Assembly: GCA_027452245.1 (NCBI GenBank)
Contig: DAIDGW010000049.1
Coordinates: forward strand, 1 to 64,000
Length of the DNA stretch: 64,000 bases
DNA from: Acidobacteriaceae bacterium
GTDB taxonomy: Bacteria; Acidobacteriota; Terriglobia; Terriglobales; Acidobacteriaceae
Reading direction: 5' to 3'
Shown: one piece after another, positions 9,001-15,985 of the stretch
Position numbering within the stretch: position 1 is the first letter of the stretch
How the letters are laid out: every line of letters begins with the position of its first letter
The notes under the pieces: model-generated
Databases searched by the model: none
Told to the model about the DNA's origin: nothing
What the model saw: the letters and a program-made list of their open reading frames with translations, nothing else
Translations under genes and position numbers: made by a program

Positions 9001-9147
9001 GAAAGTTGTTCCGGCAACGTACCTGGGATTTCCCGCACGCGCAAAGAGCGTGCACAAAAAGACAAGCCCGGCCGCCGCGAGGGCGCGAAAGAAGAATGAT
9101 TGCGCGATGGGGACGATGCGATGCGTTTTCGCTGTGCTCATGCTCAC
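6067..9147 (-). CDS. Secreted matrixin-like protein with degenerate zinc site and IPT/Ig-like repeats
   Basis: The protein has 1026 residues. A signal peptide (about 1-38) precedes a matrixin/metzincin-like domain (about 40-285): a WPQGTLTYFTDQGDL strand, AFSQWTSISTAALSASSG, and the family's closing ADDVAAVSRLYP motif. The expected zinc motif HExxHxxGxxH is present by spacing but reads R215-V-L-G-Q219-V-M-G-I-G-W225, so all three zinc ligands and the catalytic Glu are replaced while the glycines stay. Downstream are a carboxypeptidase-regulatory-like segment (about 310-430), an IPT/TIG-like region around 600-690 and several Ig-like/invasin-like repeats to about 1010. It is therefore probably a non-enzymatic secreted binding or adhesion protein. 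It starts inside the stop of the upstream small secreted gene (ATGA overlap), so the two are coupled. Confidence 0.82.
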   Translation of the reverse strand: MSMSTAKTHRIVPIAQSFFFRALAAAGLVFLCTLFARAGNPRYVAGTTFFDPSVTGQPVLWPQGTLTYFTDQGDLSPILPNASANSLVADAFSQWTSISTAALSASSGGQLAEDVNGSNVTRNSDGTISMPLDIQPTATATPVGIVYDYDGSVTDAFLGAGAGSSDPYECFYNSVFGGADNFGQFAAIQHALVVINGQCVLQSSQLTDLEYRLVRVLGQVMGIGWSQLNLNVITGNPHPTPDDFAGFPVMHFMDLSGCVPVTVCYANPYAMAADDVAAVSRLYPVTSQNQSSYPGKQLFAASTARIYGSVWFTSAAGEQTQPMQGANVVARWIDPVSGQPSHRYSLSTVSGFLFTGNAGNPITGFLDAMGNPYSNWGSSQASQQGFFDLAGLPFPNGATSGQYQLTLEGIDALWSEGVGPYAPYQVAPSGTVQPIVVNASPGIDVAQDILMTATAQPVPSWAASATWTNPAPIPAAGDWIGSLDTYGDTPYFSLTAQANRTLSVAVTALDELGNASELKAQPVIGIWSASDPQGMRPPALTTSPFNSQQAGTTLLNAQILSSTKFRVGISDLRGDGRPDYHYHAHILYGDSVSPARLSASGGPITVKGIGLTAGQTVKIGSNAVTPLSVNAGQMILNIPAAADGTETVTISDPATGASSIMTGAVEIGAQSSDSITLLPLSVTSAPVGTACPGAIKVKVLAADGITPVSGATVAWSSTSNTGLSACGGATACSASSDEAGIASTYATPTVAGVANITAALAPASYKSPKSVTAQVLGTANGLAIAAATPYIFVAQGATVSTPLTVRVVNNGTPQSGTTVNYQIMSGAGAASLSSGSAPTSGSGYAMVTLSLTNVNFPVQISACVAPANNPCQTIAVAVMPLAQLQLQPVDGSNQILSTGQAFSAISVRVADSAPSPNPVLGAGVLFQTLVVRPGEDGPAGGQGGMPVILSSSQNTVLSDINGLASVLPSTGSFGGELQVDVTASAGTSASLSYVLETVPVAGGSGSQPVFGSHAPTAVRPSVPLHR

Positions 9148-9779
9148 TCCTCTCCAGCCGCGCGCCGCACCGCGTGGATAAACTGGGTCAGCGGGACCGA
9201 TGACTTTCCGGGCGGCGCAATTTCCGAGCGAAAGGCCTGCCGGTGCAGAGGAGAAAGAGCAACGTCTCCGGCGGGATCAATGGCGAAGCGGCCCAACTCA
9301 CCGCCGACCGGGCTGGTCAGGCCGAGTTTGCTGGGAGGATAGAAGAACATCAGCAGGTGATCGCCGGGACGATAGCGCGGGGCGCCCGTCCAAAGTCCGG
9401 CCCATTCGTGGATGGTCAACTCACCCGCATTGGCGCCGCGCAGGGCGCGTTCCACCTGAAAGGTAACGGCGACGGTGGCAGCCGCCTGCTCGCGCGCGGG
9501 CGGGGTGCGGGTGATGGAAACCACAGTTCCGGCAAAGATGGTTCCGGAATGGCGCGCCAAGTTGGCGAACCCGAAATCTGCGGGCGATGACGGAAGCGGG
9601 CGAGGCAGAACCGGAACATGCGGTCCGGCCGGGGCGGAAAACGTTGGGGGCAGTGCCGGACGCGAGCGCAGCAGGCCGCCATCCTGGGAAGCTGAGGGCG
9701 CAAACACCTGCGCCAAAGTAATCGATGATGACAGGACCAGACGGAACAGGAGCAGACAACGGCAACATCTCCCTTGCAT
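9144..9779 (-). CDS. Small secreted protein with NTR/TIMP-like beta core
   Basis: This 211-residue protein (from the ATG at 9779; the track uses a GTG three codons earlier) has a signal peptide ending near SSSITLAQ. An AAGGTG sequence lies about 8 bases before the ATG. After a proline-rich linker, residues about 70-165 look like a beta-barrel: TIFAGTVVSI, VAVTFQVERALRG, ELTIHEWAGLW, RYRPGDHLLMFFYP. The pattern 'F.GTV..I ... V.F.VE...RG ... G...L.F' resembles the netrin/TIMP-like OB fold, but the usual cysteines are absent, so this is a weak structural analogy. It overlaps the start of the matrixin-like gene by 4 bases, implying coordinated production. I cannot assign a biochemical role. Confidence 0.6.
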   Translation of the reverse strand: MQGRCCRCLLLFRLVLSSSITLAQVFAPSASQDGGLLRSRPALPPTFSAPAGPHVPVLPRPLPSSPADFGFANLARHSGTIFAGTVVSITRTPPAREQAAATVAVTFQVERALRGANAGELTIHEWAGLWTGAPRYRPGDHLLMFFYPPSKLGLTSPVGGELGRFAIDPAGDVALSPLHRQAFRSEIAPPGKSSVPLTQFIHAVRRAAGEE

Positions 9780-10004
9780 GGGAAGCACCTTGCGAATCAG
9801 TCTGCTCGGAGGGACCGGGAAAAACAGGCGAGGGTAATCCTTTGGTGCTGAGGAAATCTGTGATGGATGTCACATGCGGCTGTGGAAATCCGGTGGAAGG
9901 TGCAATCCGGCGCAGGACGACGCGAGGAAATTCCGGTGACCACATGCCCTCGCGGAATAACTGCCCGTGGTTGTACGAACCGCCGGTAGTCCCCCCCTGT
10001 CTCG

Positions 10005-10034
10005 TTGACTTTGTTTTCCATTAAAACCTAAGAT
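10005..10034 (+). promoter_or_regulatory. Probable sigma-70 promoter of the Ser/Thr kinase gene
   Basis: TTGACT (10005-10010) and TAAGAT (10029-10034) are separated by 18 bases. A transcript from here would begin around 10041, downstream of the first in-frame ATG at 10033, which supports translation starting at 10087 instead. Confidence 0.45.
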
Positions 10035-10086
10035 GGCTGGATTCCTCCAGGGCCCTCGCACCATTCAGGAGAGACTTGCGCACAAC

Positions 10087-13044
10087 ATGATCGACCAGAC
10101 CATCTCCCACTATAAGGTTCTAGAAAAGCTGGGAGGCGGCGGCATGGGTGTAGTTTACAAAGCCGAAGACACCCGGCTGCACCGCTTCGTCGCGCTGAAA
10201 TTTCTTCCCGAAGAGGTGACACGAGACGCCTCGGCGCTGGCGCGCTTTCGGCGCGAGGCCCAGGCTTCGTCCGCGCTCAATCATCCCAATATCTGCACGA
10301 TCTACGACATTGGCGAGGAAAACGGCACGGCCTTCATTGTCATGGAGTATCTGGAGGGCTCGACCCTCAAGCACGTGATTGGCACCCGCCCGATCGAGCT
10401 GGAGAAGTTGCTGAATCTGGCCATTGAAGTGGCCGACGCGCTCGATGCGGCGCATGCCAAGGGCATCGTGCATCGCGACATCAAGCCGGCGAATATCTTT
10501 GTGACTTCGCGGGGACACGCCAAGGTGCTGGACTTCGGCCTGGCGAAAGTCACGCCCAATGGAAATCGCAGCGCGGATGCCAACGAGGCGACGCAGGCAA
10601 CCGCCGGGGAGGCGCACCTGACCAGTCCCGGCTCGGCACTTGGCACCGTCGCCTATATGTCGCCGGAGCAGGTTCGGGGCAAGGAACTTGATTCCCGCAC
10701 GGACTTGTTTTCCTTTGGAATTGTGCTGTACGAGATGGCCACCGGCACGATTCCTTTTTACGGCGAGACCTCGGGCGTGATCTTCGATTCGATTCTGAAC
10801 CGGGAGCCGGCAGCCCCGGTGCGGCTGAACCCGGGATTGCCGCCGAAACTGGAAGACATTATCAATCGCACTCTGGAGAAAGACCGCGACCTGCGCTATC
10901 AGCATGCGGCTGACATAAAAGCGGAGCTGATGCGGCTGCGGCGGGACCTGGACTCGCGGCGGGTGTCATCGGTCAGCGACTCGCAGGCCATGCCGGCCGA
11001 CGCTGCTCCGTCTATGTCGCGAGAGCGTTCGGGCTCTGAGCCGCGCCCCAGTGGATCGGCAGCGGCCGTGCGAATCAGCTCGGGGGCGCACGAAGCAGCT
11101 ACCGCCGGCTCTCCACGGAATTCCTGGAAATTTGTCATTCCGGCTGCGGTTACCTTGATGGTCGCCATGCTTGCCGGAGGACTTTACTGGCGCAAGCATC
11201 AGGTCCCGAAACTCACCGACAAAGATGAACTCATCCTTGCCGACTTTACCAACCAGACCGGCGATCCAGTATTTGATTCGACGCTGAAAGAGGCGCTCGC
11301 CATACAGTTGGAACAATCTCCGGTTCTGCAACTGGTCAGTGATGCCGAGTTGCACAGCAATCTCCCCTATCTCGGACAACCCAAAGATCAGAGAATCACC
11401 CCCGAACTGGCCGAGCAGTTGGGGCAGCGCCTGGGGGTGAAGGCATACTTGGCAGGCAGCATCGTAAGCTTGGGTTCCTCATACGTCATCCAGATCAACG
11501 CCGTGAACGTGGCCACCGGAGAAGTCTTCGGTCGCGAGCAAGTCACGGCCGCTGATAAGACCGCGGTGCTGAACGCCGTGTCGCAGGCCGCGACCGCCAT
11601 GCGGGCGCGCCTGGGCGAGTCCATGGCTTCGATTCAGAAGCTGACCACGCCCTACACCAACGTGACTACGGCATCGCTGCAGGCGTTTCACTCATTTTCG
11701 CTGGGAGAAAATGAGCACATCATGGGCCGGGACTTCCCCCAGGCTGTCGACTTCTATCAGCAGTCGGTGCAACTGGATCCGAGCTTCGCGATGGGATGGG
11801 CTCGGCTGGGTGTTTCTTACGCGAACGTGGGCTCCGTTTCGAAGGGGCTCGAGTATCTCAAAAAAGCGTACGACCTGCGCCAGCGCGTAACCGAACACGA
11901 GCGCATGTATATCGAGTCGCAGTACGAGCTTCAGCAGTTCGACATGCCCAAGGCTATCGAATCCTTCAAGCTTTTTGTGGCGACGTATCCGCGCGATGCA
12001 GCCGCCTGGAATAACCTTTCGACCGCCTACTCTTTGATCGGCGATTATCAGGCTGCTGCGGAAGGATTCAAGACGACATGGGAGGTTGCCCGCTGGGATA
12101 ATGTGGCAGCTACCAACACCGCGAGCAGCTACCTTACCATGGATCAGATTGGCCTGGGAGAACGCTATCTGAAGGAGGCCTTCGATCAGGGCGGCGCCGA
12201 TAATCTCAGCTATCAGGGCGCCGCGATGTTGGACGATTTTCTCTCCGGGCGCAGTGACTGGGAAAAGCACATCCAATGGGCAACTGGACGGCCTGACGGT
12301 TTCAATATGGACACCAACGCAGGCACCTACTATCTATTCCTCGGCAAAATGCATCAGGCGGAGAAGGAATGGGAGTTGGGGGCAACGCGGGCCCAGCAGG
12401 AACACATTCCCGATGCTGCCGGAACCTCGTACGCCCTGCTGGCGTTACATGATGCCCTCATCGGAAATTGCAATGGATCGCGCGGGGCCGCCCACAAGGC
12501 GCTGGCTCTTGACCATTCGATGGCCACCACTCCCGATGCAGCTATGGCTCTGGCGCTGTGCGGCGAAAGCTCCGCGGCGCTCAGCGAAGTCGCGCGCGCC
12601 GCCGCGGCGGCTCCAACTAACACCCTGTACACCGACCTGATCGTTCCCGAGGTCAAAGCGGCCGCCGCCCTGGCCGAACATCATCCCGAGCAGGTCGCCA
12701 CTCTGTTATCCTCCGCCGGTTCTTATGGACTGGTCTCGAAAATCGCTCAGCTCGAAGGCAGGGCTTCGCTGGAGATGAAGAATCCGCAGCAGGCCGTGAC
12801 GGATTTCGCCCCGGGCTTACGCTATCGCGGAGCCGGCCTGGCAGAAGGTGGCACGGGATCTCCTCAGGCGCCTGATTACGTTCTCTGTCTGCTGGGCACC
12901 GCGCGGGCGCAGGCGCAATTCAATAAGACCGCGGCCACCCGCAGCTACGAGCAACTGCTGGATATCTGGAAGAATGCCGACGCCGATTTCGTGCCCGCCC
13001 AGGAAGCGCGGCGCGAACTGGCATTGCTGAAGAAAGGAAGCTAA
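10087..13044 (+). CDS. Transmembrane Ser/Thr protein kinase with TPR output region
   Basis: The protein has 985 residues from the ATG at 10087. The ORF track starts 18 codons earlier, but the probable promoter overlaps that ATG and the family normally begins with MI.QTISHYK.LEKLG. The Pkn2/Hanks kinase domain spans about 1-270: glycine loop [17 protein letters not shown] lysine, catalytic H129-R-D-IKPAN, DFGLAKV, and [10 protein letters not shown] with APE-like SPE. A Ser/Pro-rich juxtamembrane segment leads to one TM helix near 349-368. Outside, about 375-515 is a FlgO/CsgG-like alpha-beta module ([21 protein letters not shown]), then about 540-950 holds TPR-like helical repeats. It is probably a membrane signalling kinase whose TPR region binds an extracytoplasmic partner. 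All catalytic residues look intact. Confidence 0.93.
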   Translation: MIDQTISHYKVLEKLGGGGMGVVYKAEDTRLHRFVALKFLPEEVTRDASALARFRREAQASSALNHPNICTIYDIGEENGTAFIVMEYLEGSTLKHVIGTRPIELEKLLNLAIEVADALDAAHAKGIVHRDIKPANIFVTSRGHAKVLDFGLAKVTPNGNRSADANEATQATAGEAHLTSPGSALGTVAYMSPEQVRGKELDSRTDLFSFGIVLYEMATGTIPFYGETSGVIFDSILNREPAAPVRLNPGLPPKLEDIINRTLEKDRDLRYQHAADIKAELMRLRRDLDSRRVSSVSDSQAMPADAAPSMSRERSGSEPRPSGSAAAVRISSGAHEAATAGSPRNSWKFVIPAAVTLMVAMLAGGLYWRKHQVPKLTDKDELILADFTNQTGDPVFDSTLKEALAIQLEQSPVLQLVSDAELHSNLPYLGQPKDQRITPELAEQLGQRLGVKAYLAGSIVSLGSSYVIQINAVNVATGEVFGREQVTAADKTAVLNAVSQAATAMRARLGESMASIQKLTTPYTNVTTASLQAFHSFSLGENEHIMGRDFPQAVDFYQQSVQLDPSFAMGWARLGVSYANVGSVSKGLEYLKKAYDLRQRVTEHERMYIESQYELQQFDMPKAIESFKLFVATYPRDAAAWNNLSTAYSLIGDYQAAAEGFKTTWEVARWDNVAATNTASSYLTMDQIGLGERYLKEAFDQGGADNLSYQGAAMLDDFLSGRSDWEKHIQWATGRPDGFNMDTNAGTYYLFLGKMHQAEKEWELGATRAQQEHIPDAAGTSYALLALHDALIGNCNGSRGAAHKALALDHSMATTPDAAMALALCGESSAALSEVARAAAAAPTNTLYTDLIVPEVKAAAALAEHHPEQVATLLSSAGSYGLVSKIAQLEGRASLEMKNPQQAVTDFAPGLRYRGAGLAEGGTGSPQAPDYVLCLLGTARAQAQFNKTAATRSYEQLLDIWKNADADFVPAQEARRELALLKKGS

Positions 13045-13117
13045 GAAGAGGCCGGGGTCCGGCCAACTTCGGTTGCCGGGCTCCGAATGTGATTATGCTG
13101 CGCTGCCGGTTCTTCCC

Positions 13118-14053
13118 TCATTCATTCCTGGCGTAGTATCCCGTCCGGTAGCGAAGCCGCAGGTTGTGCGGAGCAACGATCTGGATGCGGTGAAACATCT
13201 GTCCCGTGAGGTTCGAGGGCCGATAAGCCACGGCGTACTGGCTGCGAAGTTCGTGCTGAAGGTTGCTGAAGGCGTGGCTGACGTCGCCGCTCATCGAAGC
13301 CACCATGTAGTTACCCCCGGTGGCATCGGAGAGCATTTTGAGGATGTGCTCACCCTCCTTGCCATCACTGGTGTAGCGATCGTCGCCGACATTGACGGTG
13401 TAAATGGAAGTATCGGCCTTCAGAGCCTTGCGAATCGCGTCGTCGAGCGAAGCGCGACTGCTGTTTTCCTCGCCATCGCTGATGAGGATCATGATCCGTC
13501 GCGCCGGGCGCTGGTCGCGCGCAAACCACTGGGTGGCCCCGCAAACCGCGTCATAGATGGCGGTTTCGCCCGCCGGTTTCAACTTCCTGACTCGCTTGTA
13601 AATCCGGTTCCAATTGTTTTGAATCGGGGCCTCGAACTGCAGGTCCTGATTGAAGGCAAATAACATGACCGAATCGAACGGGCGGATCACTTTGTGGATG
13701 AATCCGGAGACGGCGCTTTGTTCGGCGGGAAAACGATAGGCGACCGAGGCGCTGGTATCGAGGACGAAGGCGACGTCCATGGGCAGATCGGTTTCGCTCT
13801 GGAAAAAAGTGACGGCGCTCTGGCGCGCATTGTTGTCGAGGATCTGCAGATCTGAGGGTGCAAGATTGCGGACGAAGTGACCCTTGGGGTCGGTGACGGT
13901 GACAACCAGGCTGACCTCGTGCACCATGAACTGGTAGTTGAGGTCGGAGTTGAGGTGTAACGCGGAGGCATGCGGTTGGGATGAATGTTGGGCGAAGCCT
14001 ACCGAAAGGAAGGCCAATAGAAACAAGATCAGCAGGATCATGCGGGCTTTCAT
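13118..14053 (-). CDS. Secreted VWFA-like protein of the acidobacterial type
   Basis: The protein has 311 residues from the ATG at 14053; the track start (TTG, 8 codons earlier) would place charged residues before the signal peptide MKARMILLILFLLAFLSVGFAQ. Residues about 45-75 form a short beta segment (VVTVTDPKGHFVRNLAPSDLQILD), followed by a von Willebrand A domain (about 90-265). The MIDAS metal site is recognisable as DTSASV in FVLDTSASV, with later ISDGEEN and TAIYDAV strands. VWA domains bind protein ligands through a divalent cation. Proteins of this layout are very numerous in Acidobacteriota, but their ligands are unknown to me. It converges on the kinase gene with a 73-base gap. Confidence 0.88.
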   Translation of the reverse strand: MKARMILLILFLLAFLSVGFAQHSSQPHASALHLNSDLNYQFMVHEVSLVVTVTDPKGHFVRNLAPSDLQILDNNARQSAVTFFQSETDLPMDVAFVLDTSASVAYRFPAEQSAVSGFIHKVIRPFDSVMLFAFNQDLQFEAPIQNNWNRIYKRVRKLKPAGETAIYDAVCGATQWFARDQRPARRIMILISDGEENSSRASLDDAIRKALKADTSIYTVNVGDDRYTSDGKEGEHILKMLSDATGGNYMVASMSGDVSHAFSNLQHELRSQYAVAYRPSNLTGQMFHRIQIVAPHNLRLRYRTGYYARNE

Positions 14054-14374
14054 CTTCCACTCTCGACGGGCGGTCAAACACGTAACTGACTCGTGATTTG
14101 CGCCACGTAGTCTTGCGGTGAGCAGGCGGACCGGGAACGAAGAGGGCTTTGGTCCGGCAAGCCTGCGCCGTGCGGTTTCAATTCAGGATTGGATGATTCC
14201 AGTCGTGAGCGGAGAATCTCTAAATTTCTGCCTCAACTTACGACGGTTTCGGGATGGAAGAAATACGGTGATTTTTGGGGAATGCCGAGGTGAGGTTCCG
14301 TATAGCTCTGGACAAAGTAACGGATTAACCGAGAGGGTAATAATTAAGAGGTATTTCGGCGGGAAAAGCGAACA
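14054..14374. other. Intergenic region, no gene seen
   Basis: About 320 bases lie between the end of the BrkB-family gene and the start of the VWFA gene, both on the minus strand. The promoter of the VWFA gene must be here. I see no clear consensus elements or RNA structure. Confidence 0.4.
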
Positions 14375-15244
14375 TCACACCACACGGCGGGAATGCTCCT
14401 CAGCCGAGAGATGGGCTCCGGCAAGCAAGAGCAGGCCGGTGAGAAATGCCCAGAACATCAGGCTGACCGAGAGCGCGAAGGGTCCATAGACTTCCTGAAA
14501 GTTGAGCCGGGGTAAGGCCAGGATGTAGGCATATTTCAGGGCTTCGGAAAGCAATCCCATGATGATGGCGACGGGCAAGACCGCGCCGGCCGGAACTTTT
14601 CCATTGGGCAGGAGCCAATAGATGAGGAAAAAGATGGCGATGCTGGCGCCGATGGCGAAAATTTTCATCATCAGAAAACTGACGAGGCGGACAAAGCTGG
14701 TGCCATATCCGCGCAGCACAAATTGCATGAAAGCCAGAGGGCCGGCGGTCAGCGCGATCGAGAGGAGCGCCAGCACACCGCAAGCGAAGGCGAGTCCGAG
14801 AGAGACGAGTTGATTGTGCAAGTAAGAGCGATTCTTGTCGAAATGCCAGATGCGGTTGAGGGCGACTTCGAGCGGAAGAAAAACTCCGGTGGAGGTGATC
14901 AACAGGATAAGCAGGGAAACGATCTGCACGCGGTGGCGCGAGTTCACCATCGCATTCAGATTGCGGATGACGAAATCCTGCCCGGCGGGAAGATAGTCGC
15001 GGAGCAATTCGACAATGACGTCAGCCATCACGCGCGAGTGAAAGAGATGGCGGACGAGGGTCATCAGCAGCACGACAAATGGAAAAAATGAAAGGATAGC
15101 GTTGGCCGCGACCGAAAAGGCAAAGGTGTGCACTTCGGTGCGCATGAGGTATTTCGCCGTGGAAACGGCCAGCCCGGGGCGGCGCCGGCGCGCAGGAGCG
15201 GCGGGCGGAATTGGGGATCCGGGCGGTGCAGTCAAGGTGGGCAC
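14375..15244 (-). CDS. YihY/BrkB family integral membrane protein
   Basis: The 289-residue protein begins at a GTG after a Pro/Arg-rich N-terminal tail. It has six or so predicted TM segments from about residue 40 to 285 (ANAILSFFPFVVLLMTLV, VQIVSLLILLITSTGVFLPLEVALNRIW, GLAFACGVLALLSIALTAGPLAFM, IFAIGASIAIFFLIYWLLP and others). The conserved FFPFVVLL and FLPLEVALNRIW segments are typical of the YihY/BrkB family, once called RNase BN by mistake and thought to be a transporter or envelope protein. Substrate is unknown. The start codon has no strong ribosome binding site, so a nearby alternative start is possible. Confidence 0.87.
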   Translation of the reverse strand: MPTLTAPPGSPIPPAAPARRRRPGLAVSTAKYLMRTEVHTFAFSVAANAILSFFPFVVLLMTLVRHLFHSRVMADVIVELLRDYLPAGQDFVIRNLNAMVNSRHRVQIVSLLILLITSTGVFLPLEVALNRIWHFDKNRSYLHNQLVSLGLAFACGVLALLSIALTAGPLAFMQFVLRGYGTSFVRLVSFLMMKIFAIGASIAIFFLIYWLLPNGKVPAGAVLPVAIIMGLLSEALKYAYILALPRLNFQEVYGPFALSVSLMFWAFLTGLLLLAGAHLSAEEHSRRVV

Positions 15245-15710
15245 GGGATTGACGGTTATGGTAACAGAGCAGCTTGGAATTAGTTAACCCAAAGTTTTTC
15301 AGCAAGTTACCGGGGGTATTTCTTTAACCTCGTTAAACTGATATGGGGGAGAAGCGTCAGCTGAAGAGATTCGGTTCTAATTCTTCTTGCGAATCGTTTT
15401 GTTTATGCGTATTATCTTTTGCTCGTCACCGGAATTTGGTCTGGTGGCTAGTCCAAGCAAGGTTGACGTCTTTCTGTGAGTGGTGGAAACGCACCAAAAT
15501 TGACGGGCTCCGGACTCAGTACTGTGCTCTCGTGGGCACAGCGTGAGTTGCGGAGTCTTTCGAGTTTAGGAGCAATTTCTTCCGCAGCAACGAAGAACGC
15601 AACCGCGTTCATCCGGTTTGCTTGAGGGGGGTATCTCGAGGCAACCAACTCGAGATTCGACCGGTCGTTCCGGATAACAATTCTTCGCGATTGAAAAAGG
15701 AGTATCTGCC
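15245..15710. promoter_or_regulatory. Long leader region of the cold-shock gene with inverted repeat
   Basis: This 466-base spacer lies upstream of the cold-shock gene and also carries the promoter of the divergent BrkB-family gene. An 8-bp perfect inverted repeat ATCTCGAG/CTCGAGAT (15633-15640 and 15649-15656, 8-base loop) sits 55 bases before the GTG start, followed by a small CCGG-TCGTT-CCGG hairpin. Cold-shock mRNAs often have long structured 5' leaders that act as thermosensors; that role here is inference. No credible ORF is seen. Confidence 0.4.
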
Positions 15711-15914
15711 GTGAGAGAGAAAGGTACAGTGAAGTGGTTTAACGGAGCGAAAGGGTATGGTTTCATCCAGCGTTCCACGGGGGAAGATGTCTTCGTGCAT
15801 TTCTCCGCCATTCAGGAAAACGGTTATCGCACGCTGAATGAAGGCGAAACCGTGGAGTTCGACCTACTCAAAGGCCCCAAAGGATTCCAGGCGGCCAATG
15901 TAGTTCGAGCCTAA
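15711..15914 (+). CDS. Cold-shock protein (CspA family)
   Basis: The 67-residue protein starts at a GTG preceded by AAAAAGGAG at good spacing. It is a single cold-shock domain with both RNA-binding motifs: KGYGFIQ (RNP1) and VFVHFSAI (RNP2), flanked by GTVKWFN at the N terminus and [16 protein letters not shown] at the C terminus. Csp proteins bind single-stranded RNA and DNA and melt RNA structure at low temperature or during growth transitions. A strong intrinsic terminator follows 16 bases after the stop, so the gene is monocistronic. Confidence 0.97.
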   Translation: MREKGTVKWFNGAKGYGFIQRSTGEDVFVHFSAIQENGYRTLNEGETVEFDLLKGPKGFQAANVVRA

Positions 15915-15930
15915 CTGATAAATTTCTTAA

Positions 15931-15960
15931 ACCCTCCCGGTCCCAGCGGGAGGGTTTTTT
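15931..15960 (+). terminator. Rho-independent terminator of the cold-shock gene
   Basis: A GC-rich hairpin (CCCTCCC ... GGGAGGG) is followed directly by six T residues, 16 bases after the stop codon. Confidence 0.92.
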
Positions 15961-15985
15961 AGTCTGTAAAATTCTTGTACTACGC

